Origin: Mortierella sp. BCC40632
Lineage: Eukaryota > Mortierellomycota > Mortierellomycetes > Mortierellales > Mortierellaceae
Assembly: GCA_011634665.1 (NCBI GenBank)
Contig: WAEK01000006.1
Coordinates: 1,434,501 to 1,498,500, forward strand
Direction of reading: 5' to 3'
DNA length: 64,000 nt
A program made the position numbers and the translations under genes. Positions 10,456 to 23,183 of this stretch are shown here, in pieces; position 1 is the stretch's first letter, and every line of letters starts with the position of its first letter. The notes beneath the pieces were generated by a model. The model made no database searches, was not told the DNA's origin, and saw only the letters and a list, made by a program, of their open reading frames with translations.

Positions 10456-11443
10456 CTTGGTAATGCCGGGGGGCTAAGCTGTGTGAAAAAAAAAAAAAAA
10501 AAGAAAGAATATCATTCTTTTGACCGTGCGCAAATGTGACTTTATAATGACATGCTGAAGATTGGTGGCCATCCGTTTCTTCTCTCAAGGAATCATCTCC
10601 CTCAAACATCTGCAACGATTCCATTTCAAAATCAGTCGCTCGCTCCAAAAACCATTGGTTCTAATGAATCGACTGCCACCATCTCCACAACTCCAAGGAG
10701 CAAAGTCACTTTACCCACGTCTGTCCAAAGTTGTTTCAACTGGACTTGGAAGAGGCAACTAGACTTGGTGAAGGCAAATTGAAGCAAGTGATTTTCTTTT
10801 GAAAGCACTTTCGAACTTGACAACTCCAGGAGACCCTGGAAAAGGTATTGCAAATCACTCGGCCATCAAACGAGTCTCCAGAGGACACCTCAGCGCAAGA
10901 GCTTAGGCACAGAAGTAGCATCCTAATATCCTCTCCATAAAAGTCTTCTTGATCCTGTTGAATTCGTGAGAGACTGCCATGGCGTCTCCTACGTATCGTG
11001 TAGCGCCAATCTAGCGTAGGTAGTCAATTTCAGATGTTGAATTATCTTGGATTCTGCAAAAAAAAAAATACAAACATAAAAACGAATTGCCGAAGGAGAA
11101 CCATGATTCTTGACAACAATCACCCTTGTCTCTCTCCAAGGGAAATAGTCTCTCAATCAGGGTTCCCTCAAAATTCACGCAATTGCTCAATACCGGCTTA
11201 CTGAAAAAGCTCAAGTGGTTCTACAATCCAACCCACCCAGCAAATACAGCTATAGCTATGCAATACTCAACCCCCCAGTAGTCTCGCGTTTCATTGAAGT
11301 AACATGATGCTGTATTGATTGAAAGAAATAAAGAAATAAAGGCTCTATCTACGACACGACAACTCTTATCCTCTCTTTCCTGATTGCTTAACTCACTCCC
11401 TCCACTGGTTGCATATTAAAATTGTCATCCTTTCGATCTACGC
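10456..11443. other. intergenic between Crypton-derived gene and chitin synthase 3' end
   Basis: About 1 kb. An open stretch on the minus strand at 10385-10648 contains acidic residues (MESLQMFEGDDSLREETD) and could be an upstream exon of the Crypton-derived gene. The part near 11340-11440 is the chitin synthase 3' UTR, with AATAAA-like signals on the minus strand. Nothing else recognised. Confidence 0.4.
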
Positions 11444-14400
11444 TTATGGATGTGGTGGTTGCTGCTGCTGCTGCTGCTGGTGCAACAGTTGCATCTGGTA
11501 CTGAGTCATGGGTGTGCCTGACATGGACAGACGAGTTCCATTGTTGGGGAGCGGCGACGGTACCACGCCCGTGACTGAAGCTGCTGTCCATGAGTTACGT
11601 GGCAGAGAGGACTGTTGTGAGTGGGAAGGTTGATGCAAGAATTGAGGAGCTGGCGAGAACGACCGAGTGGGCGTTCCAGGAATGGAGGTATTTGGCAGCG
11701 GGGTAGCATGGGACATGACCGGGGTGCCTTGTACGGCTCCGATCGTCTGAGGATGCATTAACCCAGCCTGATGTTGTTGCTGCTGCTGATAGGCATTATT
11801 CACTCCTAGACCAAGGGCGGGCGACTGGGGTCGACTGCTCATGGCATATCCAGGCATGGGCATGGGCAACGATTGCATGGAGTCTCCTCCATAGACCGAT
11901 CCCGCACGAGACCCATGTCCACTCACATCTCCTGTGCTATAGTACTGCTGTGGGTATCCTCCACCTCCGTAAGGGTGTCTTGATGCACGAGATTCGAGCG
12001 AGTGGGTCGACTGCACTTCCCAAAGCTCCTGTTCATAATCAGACCACTTCTTCTGAGGAATCGATTTGGGGTCAAATGCCTTGCCTTCCAACGCATCCGC
12101 GCTCACAGCCTTAGTACGACCCTTCTCACCGACGACCAGACGAGTGTTACCCCAAGAAAAGTCGTCAAAGTGCCAGAAGGAATACAAGGGCAGGTAAAAC
12201 GAGAAGACTGGGATGGCCAAGATGTAGACAACCATCCAACCGATGTGCTCCCATTTCCTTCGCAAGATAAAGATGACCGCCTGAAGACCGTAGACTGCGC
12301 CCATCATGATCAGCGCCAGTTTGGGCACTGCTGCCGAGTTGGCCACAATCGAGTAGATCAGATAGATAATGTACACCACGGTCACAGGCATGATCAGCGT
12401 GGCAAACAAGTCAATCATCACAATGAAACGCATCGAGAAACAGCAGAAACCGCAAAGCTGGGGCAAGAACACAAGCTCCATCAGGTTGTGAACCGTCGAG
12501 TTGATCCATCGGCGACGCTGTGAAAGCAACACCTTCCACTGATCGGGAACGTTGGTCCGGCATTGGGCATCAGGCGTAAAGGTCATCTTGTAGTTGGGGA
12601 AATGCTTCAACATCAGTGTGGTCAGGTAACGATCCTCTCCCAAGTGCAACAAATTCTTCTTGTGAAGCGTGTCGACCCTGTTCTCGGAATAGTCCTCAAT
12701 AATGTTGTTCGAAATCAAAAGTGGGATTGACTTGGTAGGTGTCCGGATACGGTACATACAGAAACATCCTGGCAAACAAGTGACCGATCCAAAGAGCGAC
12801 TCGAAGGCCTTGGCAAGATGATGAGAGATAAAGTACTCGTACACCTGCATCATCGTTACCCATGAATCCTTTTCGTTGGCAATCTGTGTCTCTCCGCAAA
12901 GACCCATGACCTTGGTGTCGTGCAAGAACACAGAAACCATCCTGTTCAAAGAATCCGGCAAGACCTCGGTATCAGAGTCAACCATGAGAACGTACTCATA
13001 GAACGAGGGATTAACACCAATGACATTCTTGATCTGATGGTACATTTCGAGCTCCATTGGGGTCATTGGCGAGTTGAAGTGGACCTTGTTCAGGAAACGC
13101 ATCAAAATCATCTGTGAGTCTCGCTTGCCTCGGTTTCCGGGACGCTGGCGTTCAGTCGGGGAACCAACCTTGACAATGACAATGTATGGAACCACGTGTC
13201 CGTTATGCTCATACAATCCAGAATAGACCTTGCCCATATTGTGTTGCTTGTTGCCTTCTCCCAAGCTCAGGAAGCTCAAGGGCTCCGGGTCGACATTGGG
13301 ATCCACGCCAAGGATATCGAGTACAATTCTAGGTGTAGGTCGATCGTTACCGGAACCGATAATCATTCCGTCTGCAACAACAAACAAAAGTTTTCTCTTG
13401 TCATCGTAACGCAAAGCAGCGAGCGAGTCCAGGGTCTTGCGGAGCGATTCTTCACCTTCGGTATAACAGGGAACTTGCAAGATGATAAACTTGTCATGCT
13501 CTTCCGGTTCACGTTTGGAGCCTAACTGAAGGGCTGCCAAGAACTTGAATCCAATTGTGCAGACAATCAAGATGGATGGAACCAGCAACATGTAATTGGC
13601 AAACTGACAACGGAAGCTTGTTCGTTCATCCACACGTCCCACAAAGAACAAGTTTCGGAGACAGATCAACATTGCCGTCTTCATCGGTGAATCGAGAGGC
13701 AGGGCATTGAACTTGGCCGTCACATCCTCGCCAGCGTTCGTAGCAAACAGGTCCACGACTCCAGGATCCATAAAGGCTGGGTTCACGCCAGCAGGAGTGG
13801 CATCACCAGGCTTTGTCTTGATAGAACCCTGACGACCTGCTTGGATATAGTAGGTCATGTCGTAGACATTTCCATCTAGAATAGCCCAGCGCTTCTTGAT
13901 CTGATCTGCAGCTGCCTGTTCACGGATATACTTGGGAGTGAAGGCCAGGAAACCGACGCGCCATTGACGCATAAAGATCATCTTTTCATAGTACCAGTCT
14001 GGTCTGGAGTCGTTCTTGAATGATCTAAAGTCGTGGTAGTTACTGTTGGGATCATCGGTACTAAGCGAGGGCATCTGGACAGCCGGGTTAATGGACGCGG
14101 AGCCATAACCACCAAGACCATCGCAAAGCGCGCTAGGCTGCACTGGGAAGATAGGGGTGGCGTCGATACCCGCATACTGAAGTAACTGTGTCTGAGTCAC
14201 AATATTGGGGTTGTGCTGAACCATAAACTTTTTCATATCAAAGATTTCACCGCGGATCATTGTCAATGGCTTGCTGGACTTGGCATCGTATCCCGAGAGT
14301 TCTCCTGGACCGTAAACGTATTGGTGAGGGCAAATCAGCTCGCCCAGAACAGCGATGTAAAAGATCATGATCAAAGAGAGGAAACCAATAAGGACACACA

Positions 14401-17400
14401 GGGCAACCTTTTCTCGCCAGGCCATGCGAATATCAGGCCGGACCATCTTGCCACATTTAGCCAAGAACGTGCTGGGGATCCACCAAGTCAGAACATAGGT
14501 CAGGCAAACCCAGTTTCGACGCGCAGTTGTAATAGGGATCTTCTCTTCTTCTTCCGGCTCGGCTCCCTTCTTTCCACCATCCTTGTCTTCGACCGCAGCA
14601 GGGTTATCGCTGTTGGGAGAAGAGGTACCATTGTTGGCCATCATTCCTCTCTTCTCAACATCTCCAAACATGCGGGCACCAGGTCGATAGATCTCTGAGC
14701 CACCATAAACAGACTCGTTCTCGAATCGGTTGATCCTGTCCATCTCGCCACCACTCATTGCTCCACGCATATAGGGATCATACTCGGATTGATTGTCATC
14801 TCCAGAGTAGAATGACCGGTTCTCAAGTCGCTCATTGGCCATGAACGAGGCATGGGCAGGATGAAGTCCAAAATACCCTTGCTGCTGAGGAGGGTGGCCT
14901 GTCGAGTACATGCCTTGAGGTGGTTGTTGCAAAAGCATATCCTGGTGATGTTGCAAATGTTGCTGTTGAAGAAGCAAGGGTGCCTGAAGAGCAGTGTTCG
15001 AGTTGATCGACTGATCATCTTCTGACATGTTCAAAATCTCTCCTCGGAAGCTGTTGGGGGTTTCAAGTCCTTGCGCTCCCTCTCCAAATGCCTGATGGAA
15101 CCCCATCTCATTGACCATGGCTGATGTTGACGGTTCCACAGTGTCCTTCTTCTTCTTCTTGTCATCGAGACTCTTGAGTTGGAACTCAAGTTCTCTCCAG
15201 GCCCGCTCGGACAAGAAAACGCGGTAGTTACCAACACAGGCATCCTGAACACTCCATCTCTCCTCCGCAGCAATCATGTCCATGCGACTCTTGGTCGTTG
15301 CTCCCGCAACACAGTCCTCCAAAAGGTTCACGTACAGTGCTGTATAGCGATCCAAGAACTCCTGGTGGGTGCAGCTGATCGTGTACTCAAGTCCCTGCCT
15401 CTGAGCGATCTGGGCGAGACAAAGAGAGCGAACTTGACTCTTGATCACCATAGAATCAATGTGATCGGGAGCCCCACTGTCGTTCGACTTGAGACAGACC
15501 AGAAACCAAGGAGTTGTTTCCTCAAGCGAGTCGCAAAGCTCCTGGACGGCAGATTGAATCTGTGCAGCCATCGAAACGACCTTGCCAGAACGGCTATCGC
15601 CCGACTTTTCTTTTGCTGACGAATCCTCTTCAGCCTTCTTTGGTCGTCTCATCGAGGGTGCTCTCTTTGGCTTGATCGATTGCTATGGGGATATGATAAA
15701 GCAGTAGAGAGGGAGGGAATTACAATAGAAGTCGTCAGTAAAATGGACTCATTAGACAACAGAGCCAATAAAGCTACTCAGAATGCTATTTTTACCTGAG
15801 CAGCAACAATCGTGTTATTGTTCCTAGGATGAGACTCGGTGGTCAAGGCCTTATCCGTAAAGAGACTCTGGACAAATGGATTCATGCTTGAAGAGGCTCC
15901 TGGACCACCTCTGAACAAGGTCACAAAGTCTGAGCTGAGGTTATCAACGTTCTGTTCGAGCCATCCCTCGACTGTGTAAGTGACAGGGGCCAAGAAGTGC
16001 TGGACCGTGAACGAAGGGAACGAGTTCATATTCCGAGTGATCGTCAGGGAGTCGTGTTTAGCGTACTGCTTCGAGAAGGCCTCGAGCATGGTCGAGTCTG
16101 TCTTGCGCTGGATCTGTCTCGACTGACTAGACATGATACCGATCAGGCCATCGTCAGGCTGGAGACCCAACATCTGAAGACAGGCAGCATTGTCGAAAAA
16201 GTTGATACGGGGAATGTTGGCGATTCCTTCGATCTCAAAGTCGGCATGACTGGCCTCAAAGACATGATTGAGGAAGAATTGATGAAGACGCTCGTTCGCA
16301 TAGTTAACACAGAACTGACCCAATCGGTTAGTTGAGAATTGTTGGAATCCAAACAGGTCGACGACTCCGATAAAGTTGGCAGGAGCATCGTGGCAGAGCT
16401 TGATATTAAGAAATTCAACAATCCAAGAAAAGAGAAGCGCATACAGAGCCTGAGCTAGCTCATCTCGCTGCTTCTCAGCACCCTGTGCATCCAGGAACAC
16501 TGAACAAAGCTCTTTCTTAATAAGCTTGGTCTTGTAGGTCAAAGTATTCTGGAGAGCATTGGGGTCGACACCAAGGATATCGGCAATAAATATCAGGGTT
16601 TCGACATTACGAACCACACAAGCATCGTTTGTGTGAGTGGTATCCTCCATGAAAGTCAGGTTGCCAAGATGAAGGACTGCAGCCAGGACCTGGAAGATCT
16701 GGGCAACTTGCCTCTTCTGGAAGCCAAGAACTTTGAGAGCAGTCTTGACATTCCCAAACTCAGTAGTGTCGTCCATACCGGCGCTCGGTCTGCCTCGATT
16801 GAGTGATGGGACTGAGAGATAGTTGAATTGACCTTCCATAAGACGCAAATGGTTCTTCTCCTCGATGGTTGCGCCAGAAAGAAGCTGGTAAAAGATATGA
16901 AAGTTACTTTCGTCAAGCATCGAAGAGGAATCTGTGATGCGCCGTTTCTCCAGGAAGTAGTCCAACATCTTTGCACCCAAAAGTCGTCCACGCTCGTTGA
17001 ATTGGAGTTCCGTAAATCTGCCGACACGGGAGGCATTGCCGTTATGTGCTGTCTTTGCATTTCCAAAAGCCTCCATGATAATGCCTGCGGATACGATCTG
17101 GTTCTGGACTCGGGACTCTTTCTTGGGTTGACTGCTCAGGGAAAGCAGCTGTCGGATGATCTGACGAGCAGCTTCTGTTTTTCCGCTCCCGCTCTGACCA
17201 CTGTATAGGGAAAAGAATCAAAAGATAGTCAAGGGTGAGCATAATCAGTGTGGCAAGGGGAACAAAGTTTGACCGCCTTCAGGGCACACAAGAGCCAAAG
17301 GCTAAACAAGCTGAGCTGTCGGTCGGGAGCTTGGGTGACAGATCGTCGGTAAGACAAGAGAAGGAGAGAGACTGAAAAAATGAGCAGTCGTCTGGGAAAA

Positions 17401-17453
17401 TAAACACTCTGGAGATGGAAGATGAGCGAGAATACGATGCCATACGAAGACCA

Positions 17454-17492
<39 letters not shown>

Positions 17493-18087
17493 TGTGTGTG
17501 TGTGTGTGTATGTGATAGAAGTGAGATAGAGAGAGAGAGAGAGAGAGAGAGGAGCCCTGGCTAGCAGGGGATAGGGGGCTTGCGATCCAGGGTCCGAAGC
17601 ACGACTGCAGCATCCAATTGCCGTTTAACGGTCCAATAGAATGGGTCTCTGTTTTGAAACGGCGGATAATTCAGGGGGCACTGGAGAGAAGAGGAAGGGG
17701 GACGGGAGAGAGGAGAGGTGCTGTTTCGATTGATTGGGAGTGGAAGTAAGGTTACCTTGTGACAATAGATTGGTCCTGGCCCGTTCGACGCATATGAAGG
17801 TATGCGCTGGTGGCGAGATGGGTAGCATGGGGAACTGGCACTGATGTTGGCGAGGCGTCTTTGGCCAATGGGTTAGGTAACCGTGCACCATCCTTGTAGA
17901 CAAGGACTTGGTCCTGGTAGGTTCCTTCGGGGAGCTCTACCCTACCGGGACGGCAGGGGTTGACCTGAACGACGACAGACGACGCAATGCGCGTGTAGAT
18001 CAGACCCTGTTGGGACCGATTGGCGAGAATGGCCGCTATATTATCCTCCGTTGGATGAGGTAACTGTGATAGATCATGTTGCTCCAT
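11444..18087 (-). CDS. chsV: class V chitin synthase with N-terminal myosin motor-like domain
   Basis: Three exons, 17756-18087, 15796-17200 and 11444-15682, phases matching, giving 1991 aa. The start at 18087 has a strong context (ACCATGG). Motor head: P-loop GQSGSGKT (about residues 112-119), switch I NGNASRVGRF (about 164-173), switch II DLFGFQ (about 390). Then a disordered Gln-rich linker, two membrane spans (about 969-1027), a cytochrome-b5-like stretch, a further span (about 1274), and the GT2 catalytic domain with DSD (about 1481), EDRYL (about 1595) and QRRRW (about 1634), followed by a cluster of spans (about 1657-1760). It polymerises UDP-GlcNAc into cell-wall chitin at the plasma membrane; the motor head aids delivery or retention at growth sites. 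An intact P-loop fits class V rather than class VII. The tail (about 230 residues) is Gly/Ser/Gln-rich, ending in a Gln run, and I see no DEK_C domain, usual in this class. Confidence 0.96.
17201..17755 (-). repeat. large first intron of chitin synthase with GA and GT repeats
   Basis: 555-bp intron, donor GTAACC, acceptor TATACAG. It contains (GA)n followed directly by (GT)n at about 17456-17508 and another (GA)n at about 17525-17552. It interrupts the codon just before the motor P-loop. Confidence 0.85.
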
Positions 18088-19092
18088 GGTCTCTGAGGTC
18101 CCTACTGTTTGATTAGAGTATAAGGGAAAGGAGAGTAAAGAGTGCAAGGGACTGCACCCGTGGAAATGCTGTGTGGGAAGGGGTCACGAGCGATTAAGTG
18201 GACTCTGAGAGAAAAAGACAGGAGCGAGTTCGGGAAGGAGAAGCCTTTTTTTTTCTCTTCTTTGTTCAGTGAGAAAAGGAGCCAGTGCTATTAAAAAAAA
18301 ATTCTAGTGTCAGCGGTAAACATCAAGGTCGTAGTCTGGAAAGGAGTGACGAGGGGTAGGAAGAGAAGAAGGGAAAGGGCAGGAGTGGGAGGGTGCATGA
18401 ATGATCGAGCGATGCAGGCGGATGATGCATACATGTGATTGCTCGATGGCTCGGTCGAGGTGGAGCCCGGAGGACAGGCGGGGTGGAGCGTCAGGGGCGA
18501 GGGGAGGGGTAAGATTCAGAAAGGGACACACGCAAGGCTCGAGCAGGTACGAAGATGTAGGCACAGCGTGGAGGATGGGGCGGAGACAAAGTGATGGAGA
18601 AGAGGAGGAAGATGAAGATGAATGAAGAAAGAGAAGAGAGAGATGAAGATGATGACAACTGAAGAAAAAAGAAAAGAAAGAAAGAAAGAAAGAAAGAGTG
18701 GAAGAAACGATGGATGCATTTGGCCCAGCTGAATATACAGGTGAGAGGATTACACACAGGGACAGACAGTCAGACAGACGGCCAGGACACACGACGAACT
18801 TGGTTTCTCTCATTCACTCACTCTCTCGCACCGCAGTCTATTAATAACATGTCCACCACCGCGATGCCCCATCCACACTGAGCTGGAAACCTGGAACAAA
18901 GGGCGCCCTATCCGCCTCTGCCTCGCTGTTCACTATCACACGTCCTCTTCGCCTCCGCCTGTCCATTACCTTTTTTCTCATCTTCTTCCATCGCAACCCT
19001 GCGCACCGCCAGACACGCGTGTCACCCTGTGAGTGCTTCGGGCTCATGTCCGATCCCAGCAAAGAGCCAGCCCATGCCTCTTTGGTCTTTGA

Positions 19093-19129
<37 letters not shown>

Positions 19130-20087
19130 CTGATCCAAACACTGTGCCACTGCACAAACCCAACACCATGTCCAAGAAGCTTGTGCTTGGACTCTCCCAG
19201 CCCCTGGACCCGTTGCCACGCATCTGACCCACATCCTGATCTATCCTGCTATATACCGAGCCACGGCCAGAAAGACAAAAAAAGCGGCTCCCTCTCTCTC
19301 TCTTCCAGGGAGCAAGTGTGAGTGAAGTCAACGCCGTCCGGACGTCTGCACAACACCGACTTCATTTCACAGGTCGTCGTCTCTCATTCGGCGGGATAAA
19401 AATAACATAAAGGACATGCTTCGGCTTGCATGCGGTTGTACGTGCGCCTACAAGGTCCACTACCACTTCACGGTCTCCCTATCCCTCACCTTCCTCCTCC
19501 CCCTCCTCCTCTTCCTCCTCCTCCTCCTCCTTCTCCTCCTCTTCACCCGTTTTTTTTTTTTTTGGCGGGCCTATCCTACGGACCTTGCCATGCCATGCGC
19601 GCCTTGCTTGCCTTTCTTTATCTGCTTCTCGGAGACCAGTCTAAAGTCTGCCGAACACGCGCGCGAGCCTTCTGACCTTGGTGCAACCTACAGACAGGCA
19701 CTCCAACCCCCTCCTCTCCTTTGTCCTTTGTCCCCCCCCCTCGCCCCTCTATCCTTTTTTTTTTTACTTTTTTTCGCTGGCATCTTCTCATTCTCTGTCT
19801 CTCTCTTTCTCCTTCACTTCGATCTCTCCAACCCCCTCTCGCGCAACTCCTGTCATGCATTGCACCCCACCTTTCGTTCGTCTGCCCACCGCCTCACGGT
19901 CCCTTTCTTTGAGTAGGCCAGAGAAGGATGCCGGCATGGCTGACCACATCTCTGGGAGGCCACGCTGGAGAGATCTTGGCCATCCAAATTCATTGAACAT
20001 TCAGTGTAAAAGAGAAGAGTGAAAGAGAGAATAAAAAGAGGAGTAAAAATAGAAGGAGGGCAGGATGGCCGTGTGGGCAGTGCGTGT

Positions 20088-20127
<40 letters not shown>

Positions 20128-20395
20128 AGAGAGAGAAAGATAAAAAAAAAATAAAAAATAAAAAGATAGTGAAATAGCAAAAGAAAGAGAAAAGGGAACG
20201 GTCCGAAAATGGACGACAAGAAAAGTGACCCCGATCGAAAAGGGTCATGCAAGGCATTAAAAAGGATGGAGGAGAGAGAGAGAGAGAGGAAAGAGAAAAG
20301 ATGGGACGATCCGAGAGGAGATCCGTTGGTTCGTGACACGACCTGGAGGAAGTTCGTTTACTCCAGCCAGTGTGGGAGAGAGAAAAAAAAAAAAC

Positions 20396-20426
<31 letters not shown>

Positions 20427-20879
20427 GAGAAAGAGAACTGTGTGATGGCATAAATAGCCAAATTGCCATCAGCGACGCCCTGTCTCTCTCTGTGTGTGAT
20501 GTCTCTCTCCATGAGATCACAAAGAAAAAGAAAAAAAAAAGCTTAAGCTTCTCTCCGCACACACTCACACCTCCCCTCCTCCCCAAGCGCCATCTTTTTT
20601 ACACACATTCTCACACATACATTCACAGACACACATACATCTGACGTCTGACGATGGTGTTGGTGGTGGGGGTTGGAGAGAGTGAGGGGGAGAGAGGGAG
20701 AGAGAGAGAGAAAGAGTGAAATAGGAGGAAAAAGAGAAGTGACTAGAGAGAAAACATACTCGGGAGCAAGAAAGAGTACGTGTCTGTGTGTATATGCAAT
20801 GCGAAAGATAATAAAAAGAATACATGGATAAAAAAGAAGGACGAGAGCAACCTACCTCGCGTGTGCGTCTGACACAAAG

Positions 20880-20911
<32 letters not shown>

Positions 20912-21805
20912 AAGAGCGTGGCTAGAAAAGTCGTCCTGAGTGGGCGAGGGATGGCTCAATGAGGCAATGGCAAGTGCTGCTGTAGTTCAGAATGAGCATC
21001 GCAGGGTAGCAGGGCGATGATGCATTACTAGGAAGAGTTGAATGTTGAAGCTAATCCTAAGAAGGCAAACTGAGATGGGCCAAGGTGGTGGCGGGTGCCT
21101 GTCTGTGTGTGACCGGGAAGAGAGAGAGAGAAAGAGAGAAGAGAGAAGAGAGGGGTACCCTGGCTGTTGCAGGCAGGATTTGCTGTGTGTATGTTCCTGT
21201 TCCAAGCAAGCTCAGGCTCGTTTCTAGCTGCTGTGCGCCGACGGTGACCACGGACAGAGCTGGTCGAGGACAGAAGGGCGGAGGCAGAAGCGGAGGCAGA
21301 AGCGGAGGCAGAGGCAGCAGTGAAGGAAGAGGAGGAGGAGGATGTTACAAAAAGAAAGAAAGAAAGAAAAAGAAAGAGAGAAAGAGAGATGCAGAGAGGA
21401 GAGAGAGAGAGAGAAGAGACGAGCGGAGAACAGGCCACCTCTCAATCCATAAAAGGGCGCCTATCTGGTTGTACACAAAGCAAACGAGCGAACGAGAGAC
21501 AGAGAACAAAAGCTGTGTCGCGGTCACAATCACCAGGAGTCACGGGCAGAAGGGCCTTGCTGCCTACCTGTTGCTACTGCGAAAGGGAGAGAAAGAAAGT
21601 GGCAGGGACTCCCGAACCAGGTCAGGACGCGACTCTGTCCTATACGCGTTCTTACTCCGGGGACACCAGTTGGGGTTCATTCTCCACTCTTCTTCATTGG
21701 ATACCATGGGCAATTCCCAAAAACTTTCTCACTCGGAATATCATCCTCAGTGACATCCATGGCTATCCCAATTCAGGACATATACTGTACACAAATGGCC
21801 ATGTC

Positions 21806-21837
<32 letters not shown>

Positions 21838-22759
21838 TATTCGATACTGTCGCAAGGTCACCGTTTGGAGCTAAGGTTAGTGTGAGGCTGACTTCTGGAC
21901 ACGATGATATCTGCAGGGACGTTTGTCTTTTATCTTTTTGCAAAGAGCGAGAACGAGAAGCCAAAGGGGGTGCAGATACAGGAGGACAAAGGGGAAAGGA
22001 GTGAGTTAGGAAGGAGTCGCGACTGCCGGGCAAAGACGACGACGAGAAGGGGTAGTAGTCCCTTAGGAAGACGGCCGACGGATAGGACGGAATGTGAAGG
22101 AGACAGGCAATACACAGCCAACTGGCCGGGCCAAACATAAGCGATAGATGAAGAATGCAATCACTTCTGCGCCTGGCTTCCTTCGCCGCCGCTCCCCAAT
22201 GCATGCCGCATTTAGGCCGTACGCGCATGCAGAGCGAGCGGTTACTGGACAGGGACATAATATGTGTAGTGCAGTGGTCCTCGCATTGCTTCAAAAGACC
22301 ACCAAGTGGTGGCAGATCTTCATGCCTCATTGCAAATTGGCGTCAGGATCCGAGAATGATACATTGTCTGACGAAATACTAGTAGGGGGTTCAGATCGTA
22401 TCTTTCTGAATGCAGCCATTAGCCAACTCGGCACATCTTTTGCCAAAGGATAATTGCAGCATAGTAACCAGTCCGTCAGAGGATCTGGCCAAGATAAGGT
22501 ACTCTCCTCCAGCCTTCACGGCCTCCACAGAGATAATGGACCACAAGTACACAGGCGCGTCCGTCTCACTACGCGTCATGCATTGGTTCAGTGCCATGTG
22601 CAGCAAAGTTTAGGCCCAGCGCAAAGCCACTCTAGCGATTATCTTCCCTTGTCCCTCTTTGTTGGCGATGCATGGATGCATGCGAAACAGAGCCTGTGGG
22701 ACCACTGACCCAACATCGTCACCCGTCCTGGATCCCCGCCCGTTCGGGGCCGAGAGGTA

Positions 22760-22811
<52 letters not shown>

Positions 22812-23183
22812 TCTCACTCACTCTCTTTTCTGTGGACCCGCATCTCTTCCATAGGACAGACTTTTCCGTCCTCTGTTCTATTTTTGGCATCCTCTCTTTT
22901 TGCTTTTTTTTATGCTTGTGTTTTTTTTTTTTTTTTTTCTACATTCCTCTTCCAGCAGACCCATCATCTCTTTATTCATTCCAGGAGACCTTGCCCACAG
23001 CTCTCTCTGCTCACCACCCAGAAATGCTCTTTCTCATCCTCTAGCCAATCCTTCGCTCCACTCTGATCATTTCCTTTCTCATTCCCAATCACCCTTTCCC
23101 CCCTTCCCCCTCTCCTTCGCAGAGATATTAACGACCCCCTCCCCTCTCATTCTAACCGTCAGCGCCACAGGTGCATCCACTCC
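18088..23183. other. 5.1-kb gene-free, microsatellite-rich region
   Basis: No supportable gene on either strand. Open stretches here are translations of purine/pyrimidine repeats. Main repeats: GAAA units near 18663-18697, (CT)n at about 19099-19127, CTC units near 19490-19545, (GA)n at about 20091-20125 and 20398-20440, poly(A) at about 20880-20909 and 21806-21834, and (CT)n at about 22762-22807. It separates the divergently transcribed chitin synthase and O-FucT-like genes, so it probably includes both promoters and long 5' UTRs. Confidence 0.6.
22762..22807. repeat. (CT)n microsatellite
   Basis: About 46 bp of uninterrupted CT dinucleotides, about 380 bp upstream of the O-FucT-like start codon. 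Confidence 0.95.

Noticed and set aside
12002..12523. 173-aa open frame opposite the chitin synthase
   Set aside because: Antisense shadow of a strongly conserved coding exon; composition is His/Gln/Asp-rich mirror sequence.
21085..22330. Several long open frames (up to 222 aa) on both strands
   Set aside because: Mainly translations of GA/CT repeats (Arg-Glu or Ser-Leu runs) with no domain or splice pattern.
22391..22606. Minus-strand piece with a beta-propeller-like phrase (EYLILARSSDGLVTMLQL)
   Set aside because: Too short, no further repeats or exons around it; probably chance.
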